Source of the DNA: Troglohyphantes excavatus | Taxonomy: Eukaryota; Arthropoda; Arachnida; Araneae; Linyphiidae | NCBI GenBank assembly: GCA_963932185.1 | Contig: CAWVQJ010000094.1 | Coordinates: 248,001-312,000 of the forward strand | Direction of reading: 5' to 3' | DNA: 64,000 nucleotides | Shown here: piece by piece, positions 1 through 6,094 of the stretch | How the letters are laid out: every line of letters begins with the position of its first letter | Numbering within the stretch: position 1 is the stretch's first letter | The notes under the pieces: generated by a model | What the model was told of the DNA's origin: nothing | The model's input: the letters and a program-made list of their open reading frames with translations, nothing else | Database searches by the model: none | Program-made: the position numbers and the translations under genes

Positions 1-160
1 TTCGAGTTTTTAAAAAAAAAAAAAAATTCCTAAAAAAGTGAAAAGTGACAAAATTCGTAATTTTCACAGCACGCCCTTATGGCTTGAAAAGTATCAATAT
101 GGCGTTAACTCCATACCCAGAGGCAAATTTCAGGACATTCCCATTGATAGTTTTGCATAT

Positions 161-196
161 ATGGAAAATGGGTATTTAAAAAACCTATTTTTCCAT
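161..196. other. Imperfect hairpin conserved in the monomers
   Basis: ATGGAAAA-TGGGT on the left can pair with ACCTA-TTTTTCCAT on the right around an AT-rich loop of about 9 nt (8 pairs, a one-base bulge, then 5 pairs including one G-U). It lies 52 to 17 bp upstream of the anchor and recurs in almost every monomer. The diverged S monomers keep a weaker form. The copy at 45191-45192 (cc changed to ta) damages it. Whether it folds in DNA or RNA is inference. Confidence 0.5.
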
Positions 197-224
197 TAAA
201 AAACGTCTTCTTTTGCACATTCCG

Positions 225-239
225 GACGAACTATTCGTC
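225..239. other. 15-bp dyad GACGAA-CTA-TTCGTC
   Basis: Perfect 6-bp inverted arms with a 3-base centre, 12-26 bp downstream of the anchor. Intact in A and C monomers (for example also 1199-1213). Broken in B and D (right arm TTAGTC), in S (left arm GACAAA) and in the C monomers of H10 and H11 (CTCGTC). I count about 34 intact copies. A dimeric DNA-binding protein could recognise it; that is inference. Confidence 0.6.
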
Positions 240-456
240 GTAAGGTCAATTGCTTGGTACCGTTGGAAGCCCATAGATTATACCTTTCTTCTCGAGCAAG
301 AATTTTTTCATTGTGATCATTTGTCCGGCAGTTATGAGCCCATTTACCGAATGTGGAGCCAACTTCAAGAGGCCGCCACGGGCAAAATAAATTTTCTATT
401 TCAAATCTGAAGACTGATTTGGAATGAAGATTTTGCAAAGTATTTTTTAGTGCCAA

Positions 457-535
457 CGAAAAAATTTTAATTTTTTTTTTAGATTTTTTCGAGTTTTTAA
501 AAAAAAAAAAAATTTCCTGAAAAAGTGAAAAGTGA
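457..535. other. T-run/A-run linker between monomers
   Basis: Between the tail of each monomer and the conserved gtgacaaaattcg lies a stretch of T-runs, cgag, five or six Ts, then 7-16 As. This is where monomers differ in length by one or two bases, as expected from slippage in homopolymers. Two classes exist: a long pure A-run ending in ttcct (after A and B tails) and a short A-run followed by ttcaattttcctg (after C and D tails). The tracts are candidates for intrinsically bent or nucleosome-poor DNA. Confidence 0.6.
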
Positions 536-597
536 CAAAATTCGTAATTTTCACAGCACGCCCTTATGGCTTGAAAAGTATCAATATGGCGTTAACT

Positions 598-1084
598 ACA
601 TACCCAGAGGCAAATTTCAGGCCATTCCCATTGATAGTTTTGCATATATGGAAAATGGGTATTTAAAAAACCTATTTTTCCATTAAAAAACGTCTTCTTT
701 TGCACATTCCGGACGAACTATTAGTCGTAAGGACTATTTCTTGGTACCGTTGGAAGCGCACGGATTATACCTTTCTCCTCGAGCAAGAATTGTTTCATTG
801 TGATCATTTGTCCGGCAGTTATGAGCCCATTTACCGAATGTGAAGCCAACTTCAAGAGGCCGCCACGGGCAAAATAAATTTTCTATTTCAAATCGGAAGA
901 CTGATTTGGAATCAAGATTTTTTACACTATTTTTTAGTGGCAACGAAAAAATTTTAATTCTTTTTTTAGATTTTTTCGAGTTTTTTAAAAAAAAAAAAAA
1001 TTCCTAAAAAAGTGAAAAGTGACAAAATTCGTAATTTTCACAGCACGCCCTTATGGCTTGAAAAGTATCAATATGGCGTTAACT
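598..1084. repeat. 487-bp monomer, reference copy of subtype B
   Basis: Diagnostics: acatac after the cut, cacattcc, ctattagtcg (dyad broken), aaggactatttc, gcgcacggatt, ctcctcgag, gaattgtttcattg, gtgaagcc, caagagg, aatcggaag, and a tail gaatcaag with acactattttttagtggc and attctttttttag. The gtgaagcc variant puts a TGA stop in the forward frame that stays open in A, C and D, which argues against coding function. Confidence 0.95.
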
Positions 1085-1571
1085 CCATACCCAGAGGCAA
1101 ATTTCAGGCCATTCCCATTGATAGTTTTGCATATATGGAAAATGGGTATTTAAAAAACCTATTTTTCCATTAAAAAACGTCTTCTTTTGCACATTCCGGA
1201 CGAACTATTCGTCGTAAGGACTATTTCTTGGTACCGTTGGAAGCGCATAGATTATACCTTTCTTCTCGAGCAAGAATTGTTTCATTGTGATCATTTGTCC
1301 GGCAGTTATGAGCCCATTTACCGAATGTGGAGCCAACTTCAAGAGGCCGCCACGGGCAAAATAAATTTTCTATTTCAAATCTGAAGACTGATTTGGAATC
1401 AAGATTTTTTACACTATTTTTTAGTGGCAACGAAAAATTTTTAATTTTTTTTTAGATTTTTTCGAGTTTTTTAAAAAAAATTCAATTTTCCTGAAAAAGT
1501 GAAAAGTGACAAAATTCGTAATTTTCACAGCACGCCCTTATGGCTTGAAAAGTATCAATATGGCGTTAACT
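1085..1571. repeat. 487-bp monomer, reference copy of subtype C
   Basis: Diagnostics: ctattcgtcg (dyad intact), aaggactatttc, gcgcatagatt, cttctcgag, gaattgtttcattg, gtggagcc, caagagg, aatctgaag, tail gaatcaag with ttttagtggc, and a short A-run followed by ttcaattttcctg. C combines A-like and B-like positions, so it may itself be an old A/B recombinant. It usually sits directly before D. Confidence 0.93.
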
Positions 1572-2058
1572 ACATACCCAGAGGCAAATTTCAGGCCATT
1601 CCCATTGATAGTTTTGCATATATGGAAAATGGGTATTTAAAAAACCTATTTTTCCATTAAAAAACGTCTTCTTTTGCACTTTCCGGACGAACTATTAGTC
1701 GTAAGGACTATTTCTTGGTACCGTTGGAAGCGCACGGATTATACCTTTCTCCTCGAGCAAGAATGTTTTCATTGTGATCATTTGTCCGGCAGTTATGAGC
1801 CCATTTACCGAATGTGGAGCCAACTTCAAGAGGCCGCCACGGGCAAAATAAATTTTCTATTTCAAATCTGAAGACTGATTTGGAATCAAGATTTTTTACA
1901 CTATTTTTTAGTGGCAACGAAAAATTTTTAATTTTTTTTTAGATTTTTTCGAGTTTTTTAAAAAAAATTCAATTTTCCTGAAAAAGTGAAAAGTGACAAA
2001 ATTCGTAATTTTCACAGCACGCCCTTATGGCTTGAAAAGTATCAATATGGCGTTAACT
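1572..2058. repeat. Hybrid monomer, D head with C tail
   Basis: Starts as D (cactttcc, ttagtcg, cacggatt, ctcctcgag, gaatgttttcattg) and switches to C features (caagagg instead of caagcgg, aatctgaag, gaatcaag, ttcaatttt linker). The switch lies between about 1770 and 1832. This is the trace expected of recombination within a monomer. Two comparable D-head/B-tail hybrids occur at anchors 46186 and 56523. Confidence 0.85.
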
Positions 2059-2537
2059 ACATACCCAGAGGCAAATTTCAGGCCATTCCCATTGATAGTT
2101 TTGCATATATGGAAAATGGGTATTTAAAAAACCTATTTTTCCATTAAAAAACGTCTTCTTTTGCACTTTCCGGACGAACTATTAGTCGTAAGGACTATTT
2201 CTTGGTACCGTTGGAAGCGCACGGATTATACCTTTCTCCTCGAGCAAGAATGTTTTCATTGTGATCATTTGTCCGGCAGTTATGAGCCCATTTACCGAAT
2301 GTGGAGCCAACTTCAAGCGGCCGCCACGGGCAAAATAAATTTTCTATTTCAAATCGGAAGACTGATTTGGAATGAAGATTTTGCAAAGTATTTTGTAGTG
2401 CCAACGAAAAAATTTTAATTTTTTTTTAGATTTTTTCAAGTTTTTAAAAAAAATTCAATTTTCCTGAAAAAGTGACAAAATTCGTAATTTTCACAGCACG
2501 CCCTTGTGGTTTGAAAATTATCAATATGGCGTTAACT
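2059..2537. repeat. Terminal D monomer plus truncated monomer start (J)
   Basis: Diagnostics: cactttcc, ttagtcg, cacggatt, gaatgttttcattg, caagcggccgcc (a NotI site at 2317-2324 found only in full D monomers), aatcggaag, gaatgaag, ttttgtagtgcc. After the linker comes a shortened next-monomer start, J: it lacks 8 bp around the aaaagtg repeat, reads cccttgtggtttgaaaattatc instead of cccttatggcttgaaaagtatc, and ends at gttaact. Full D monomers close every HOR and are otherwise internal only at 34470. Confidence 0.93.
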
Positions 2538-2976
2538 GAAAACCCTCGAGCAAAAGAAGTTAATGTGTTACAGGATAAACAACTTTCAGAAAATTGAAAA
2601 AAAATATGAGTTTCATGAAATTTCCGTTGGAGAAACAAGTAATATAGAAGAAGTTAATGTTGTTACAGGAAAAGCAACTTTCAGAAAAGTGAAAAAAAGT
2701 ATGAGTTTCATGAAATTTCCATTGGAGAAACAGTAAATATAGATGAAGTTAATGTGTTACAGGAAAAACAACTTTCAGTAAATTGAAAAAAAATATGAGT
2801 TTCATGAAATTTCCATTGGAGAAACAAGAAATATAGAAGAAGTTAATGTGTTACAGAAAAAACAACTTTCAGAAAAGTGAAAAAAAAATATGAGTTTTTA
2901 GGCTATTTCCATTGGAGAAACAGGAAATATAGAAGTTAAAAGTGTTTTGCAGCGAAAAAAAACCTTCAGAATAAAT
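2538..2976. repeat. 94-bp subrepeat block of H0 (k=4)
   Basis: Copies begin (gttaatg) at 2559, 2653, 2748 and 2842, followed by a decayed copy at 2935 that keeps only its first 40 bp or so. This is the shortest block in the window. Its first copy joins the head of canonical copy 1 to the tail of copy 2, and copy 4 joins the tail of copy 6, as expected from in-register deletion. The block is preceded by gaaaaccctcgagcaaaaga, which shares CCTCGAGCAA with the monomer. Confidence 0.93.
2612..2624 (+). promoter_or_regulatory. Heat-shock-element-like motif TTCnnGAAnnTTC
   Basis: Three perfect alternating pentamers: TTC at 2612-2614, GAA at 2617-2619, TTC at 2622-2624. The first two form the palindrome TTTCATGAAA. 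This matches the established consensus for heat-shock factor trimers. The same motif lies at 2707-2719 and 2801-2813 and in every 94-bp copy except the last full and the decayed one. The match is seen directly; binding is inference. Confidence 0.5.
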
Positions 2977-3380
2977 AAAAATCAGATAAATAAACACAAA
3001 AATAAAATAAAATTTATATGTGTAAAACGCTTTTTCACGCGATTTCCAGCACTTTTCCACAAATAGAATTGCGGCCGAACTACTGGAGCTATCGACTTGA
3101 AATTTGCTCTAGTCTACTAACGGTGATGTTTCCAGTCGATTGGAAGTAGTTAGAAGGCGATACGAGCACTAGAAATGAAATTTGATTTTTTTTCGTCGGA
3201 GGTATTTTTTTAATTTTTTTTTTTAAAGTCCAGCTTTGAAATATGATGGAAAAAATGTTTCGTCAATTTTCTATGTTAAAGAAATTTTTTAAAAAAAATT
3301 TAAGAATTTTTTTTCGAATTTTAATTTTTTTATTTTTTGAAAAAAAAAATATTCCATGTTGTAAAGCATTAAAAATGGTT

Positions 3381-3392
3381 ATATACGTATAT
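3381..3392. other. 12-bp palindrome ATATACGTATAT in spacer
   Basis: Perfect palindrome in every spacer, 75 bp upstream of the GC-rich island, overlapping a TATA-like stretch. It could be a protein site or a TATA-type element for satellite transcription, or chance in AT-rich DNA. Confidence 0.4.
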
Positions 3393-3455
3393 TTTTATTT
3401 TGGACTTTGAAAAATTTTTGAACCATTTTCGCCCACTTAAAAAAAGTACTTAACC

Positions 3456-3481
3456 GGTCGCCGACCATGTTCTGTGGCGAC
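3456..3481. other. Nested inverted repeats in spacer GC island
   Basis: GGTCG-C-CGACC is a perfect 11-bp palindrome at 3456-3466. An alternative pairing uses GTCGCC (3457-3462) with GGCGAC (3476-3481) around a 13-nt loop, so the two hairpins exclude each other. An ACCATG sits at the end of the first palindrome and opens a 104-142 residue frame in most copies. Changes among copies in that frame include a replacement (near 17651) and stops (6225, 10335, 14042), so coding is unlikely. Confidence 0.45.
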
Positions 3482-3549
3482 AGGATCCTATACACTTCGC
3501 GACATGACGTATTTCCCGACTCCCGATTAAAAACTGCTTTTTCTCCAGC

Positions 3550-4022
3550 AATTTCCAGACCATTCCCGTTGATAGTTGGGTTTATATGGAAAAATTGGTA
3601 TTTTAAAACCTTATTTTCCGTTAAAAAACGATTTCTTTTGCAAATTCCGGACAAACTATTCGTCGTAAGGTCAATTGCTTGGTACCGTTGGAAGCGCACG
3701 GATTATACCTTTCTCCTCGAGCAAGAATTTTTTCATTGTGATCATTTGTCCGGCAGTTATGAGCCCATTTACCGAATGTGAAGCCAACTTCAAGAGGCCG
3801 CCACGGGCAAAATAAATTTTCTATTTCAAATCGGAAGACTGATTTGGAATCAAGATTTTTTACACTATTTTTTAGTGGCAACGAAAAAATTTTAATTCTT
3901 TTTTTAGATTTTTTCGAGTTTTTAAAAAAAAAAAAAAATTCCTAAAAAAGTGAAAAGTGACAAAATTCGTAATTTTCACAGCACGCCCTTATGGCTTGAA
4001 AAGTATCAATATGGCGTTAACT
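3550..4022. repeat. S monomer (spacer-linked first monomer), reference copy
   Basis: The first half is a diverged monomer: gttgatagttgggtttatatgg for the usual attgatagttttgcatatatgg, ttccgttaaaaaacgattt for ttccattaaaaaacgtctt, and caaattccggacaaac for cacattccggacgaac. After about 3655 it becomes almost identical to ordinary monomers, here with a B-type tail. The divergence is confined to the spacer side, so exchange with ordinary monomers has overwritten the distal half only. Confidence 0.9.
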
Positions 4023-4989
4023 CCATACCCAGAGGCAAATTTCAGGCCATTCCCATTGATAGTTTTGCATATATGGAAAATGGGTATTTAAAAAACCTAT
4101 TTTTCCATTAAAAAACGTCTTCTTTTGCACATTCCGGACGAACTATTCGTCGTAAGGTCAATTGCTTGGTACCGTTGGAAGCCCATAGATTATACCTTTC
4201 TTCTCGAGCAAGAATTTTTTCATTGTGATCATTTGTCCGGCAGTTATGAGCCCATTTACCGAATGTGGAGCCAACTTCAAGAGGCCGCCACGGGCAAAAT
4301 AAATTTTCTATTTCAAATCTGAAGACTGATTTGGAATCAAGATTTTTTACACTATTTTTTAGTGGCAACGAAAAATTTTTAATTTTTTTTTTAGATTTTT
4401 TCGAGTTTTTTAAAAAAAATTCAATTTTCCTGAAAAAGTGAAAAGTTGCAAAATTCGTAATTTTCACAGCACGCCCTTATGGCTTGAAAAGTATCAATAT
4501 GGCGTTAACTACATACCCAGAGGCAAATTTCAGGCCATTCCCATTGATAGTTTTGCATATATGGAAAATGGGTATTTAAAAAACCTATTTTTCCATTAAA
4601 AAACGTCTTCTTTTGCACTTTCCGGACGAACTATTAGTCGTAAGGACTATTTCTTGGTACCGTTGGAAGCGCACGGATTATACCTTTCTCCTCGAGCAAG
4701 AATGTTTTCATTGTGATCATTTGTCCGGCAGTTATGAGCCCATTTACCGAATGTGGAGCCAACTTCAAGCGGCCGCCACGGGCAAAATAAATTTTCTATT
4801 TCAAATCGGAAGACTGATTTGGAATGAAGATTTTGCAAAGTATTTTGTAGTGCCAACGAAAAAATTTTAATTTTTTTTTAGATTTTTTCGAGTTTTTAAA
4901 AAAAATTCAATTTTCCTGAAAAAGTGACAAAATTCGTAATTTTCACAGCACGCCCTTGTGGTTTGAAAATTATCAATATGGCGTTAACT
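3550..4989. repeat. Monomer array of H1, S/B - A/C - D (n=3)
   Basis: Anchors 3638, 4125 and 4613. The middle monomer has an A head and a C tail. Private variant aaaagttgcaaa near 4446 where other copies read aaaagtgacaaa. One of three minimal three-monomer HORs. Confidence 0.93.
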
Positions 4990-5520
4990 GAAAACCCTCG
5001 AGCAAAAGAAGTTAATGTGTTACAGGATAAACAACTTTCAGAAAAGTGAAAAAAACATGAGTTTCATGAAATTTCCGTTGGAGAAACAAGTAATATAGAT
5101 GAAGTTAATGTGTTACAGGAAAAACAACTTTCAGTAAATTGAAAAAAAATATGAGTTTCATGAAATTTCCATTGGAGAAACAGTAAATATAGATAAAGTT
5201 AATGTGTTACAGGAAAAACAACTTTCAGTAAATTGAAAAAAAATATGAGTTTCATGAAATTTCCATTGGAGAAACAGTAAATATAGATAAAGTTAATGTG
5301 TTACAGGAAAAACAACTTTCAGAAAATTGAAAAAAAATATGAGTTTCATGAAATTTCCATTGGAGAAACAAGAAATATAGAAGAAGTTAATGTGTTACAG
5401 AAAAAACAACTTTCAGAAAAGTGAAAAAAAAATATGAGTTTTTAGGCTATTTCCATTGGAGAAACAGGAAATATAGAAGTTAAAAGTGTTTTGCAGCGAA
5501 AAAAAACCTTCAGAATAAAT
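4990..5520. repeat. 94-bp subrepeat block of H1 (k=5)
   Basis: Copies at 5011, 5104, 5198, 5292 and 5386, with a decayed copy at 5479. Relative to the seven-copy form it has lost two copies: ccgttgg and acaagtaatatagatgaag join the copy-2/3 region directly to copy 4. Four heat-shock-like motifs. Confidence 0.93.
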
Positions 5521-6094
5521 AAAAATCAGATAAATAAACACAAAAATAAAATAAAATTTATATGTGTAAAACGCTTTTTCACGCGATTTCCAGCACTTTT
5601 CCACAAATAGAATTGCGGCCGAACTACTGGAGCTATCGACTTGAAATTTGCTCTAGTCTACTAACGGTGATGTTTCCAGTCGATTGGAAGTAGTTAGAAG
5701 GCGATCCGAGCACTAGAAATGAAATTTGATTTTTTTTCGTCGGAGGTATTTTTTTAATTTTTTTTTTTAAAGTCCAGCTTTGAAATATGATGGAAAAAAT
5801 GTTTCGTCAATTTTCTATGTTAAAGAAATTTTTTAAAAAAAATTTAAGAATTTTTTTTCGAATTTTAATTTTTTTATTTTTTGAAAAAAAAAAATATTCC
5901 ATGTTGTAAAGCATTAAAAATGGTTATATACGTATATTTTTATTTTGGACTTTGAAAAATTTTTGAACCATTTTCGCCCACTTAAAAAAAGTACTTAACC
6001 GGTCGCCGACCATGTTCTGTGGCGACAGGATCCTATACACTTCGCGACATGACGTATTTCCCGACTCCCGATTAAAAACTGCTTTTTCTCCAGC
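5521..6094. repeat. Spacer between H1 and H2
   Basis: Same layout as the H0 spacer, 574 bp, with the common gcgatccgag. Nothing else seen. Confidence 0.88.

Larger units (their letters stand above)
111..597. repeat. 487-bp monomer, reference copy of subtype A
   Basis: Monomer cut after gttaact. Subtype A diagnostics, in order: ccatac after the cut, cacattcc, ctattcgtcg, aaggtcaattgc, gcccatagatt, cttctcgag, six Ts before cattg, gtggagcc, caagagg, aatctgaag, and a tail with gaatgaagattttgc and ttttagtgcc. It carries an intact GACGAA-CTA-TTCGTC dyad. KpnI (256-261), XhoI, BclI and HpaI sites recur in nearly all monomers, so a digest should give a 487-bp ladder. No database identity is claimed. 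Confidence 0.95.
1..2537. repeat. Monomer array of H0 (left-truncated), A-B-C-D/C-D
   Basis: Five tandem copies of the 487-bp monomer, with anchors (the ttgca just before the ccggac motif) at 213, 700, 1187, 1674 and 2161, exactly 487 bp apart. Bases 1-110 are the tail of the preceding monomer, so the array continues to the left. Subtypes read A, B, C, a D-head/C-tail hybrid (1674) and D. The final monomer runs into a truncated monomer start ending at the gttaact at 2531-2537. Private variants are caggacattcc near 133 and tttttcaag near 2446. Neither strand has a gene: the 65-85 residue frames here are interrupted or altered by the differences between subtypes. Confidence 0.95.
2977..3549. 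repeat. Spacer between H0 and H1
   Basis: About 573 bp with three parts. First, aataaa-rich sequence and a stretch of ordinary composition (3063-3190, from aattgcggccgaactac to gaaatgaaatttg). Second, a nearly pure A/T core (3190-3350) with long T- and A-runs. Third, a GC-richer island (3450-3535) with palindromes, a BamHI site (ggatcc) and tgacgta, which leads into the diverged S monomer. Private variant: gcgatacgag near 3157, where all other copies read gcgatccgag. No convincing gene. Confidence 0.85.

Noticed and set aside
196..456. Short open frames of 65-86 codons on both strands in nearly every monomer
   Set aside because: They overlap on opposite strands and many begin at TTG. Differences between subtypes in the forward frame are almost all replacements or stops (tca/act, gct/tct, ccc/cgc, ttt/ttg/tgt, tgg/tga), with very few silent ones. 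Recurrence reflects copying of the satellite, not selection for protein.
111..597. 487 bp as three nucleosome-length (about 162 bp) subunits
   Set aside because: I see no internal 162-bp similarity within the monomer, so this would be numerology.
2538..2976. CRISPR-like array of regularly spaced repeats
   Set aside because: The 94-bp units are contiguous tandem copies with no unique spacers, and the surrounding DNA is satellite without any cas gene.
2940..3010. AATAAA polyadenylation signals
   Set aside because: Several AATAAA occur in a row in the AT-rich spacer start. In this base composition they are expected by chance and no transcript is evident.
2869..3060. 63-codon reverse-strand frame rich in F, Y and I across the subrepeat/spacer junction, which looks membrane-like
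   Set aside because: AT-rich DNA read in this frame gives such residues by composition. It has no homology I recognise and spans the boundary between two repeat types.
2538..3549. rDNA intergenic spacer (94-bp repeats recall the roughly 95-bp IGS repeats of flies)
   Set aside because: No rRNA gene sequence occurs anywhere in 64 kb and the period similarity alone is not evidence.
2977..3549. Spacer as a transposable element or SINE
   Set aside because: I found no terminal repeats, no A/B box pair of a Pol III promoter and no transposase or reverse transcriptase frame. The possible AACTG flanks are too short to count.
3379..3699. 106-codon reverse-strand frame over spacer and S monomer
   Set aside because: It lies antisense to another frame in the same repeat, crosses the spacer/monomer boundary, and shows no recognisable domain.
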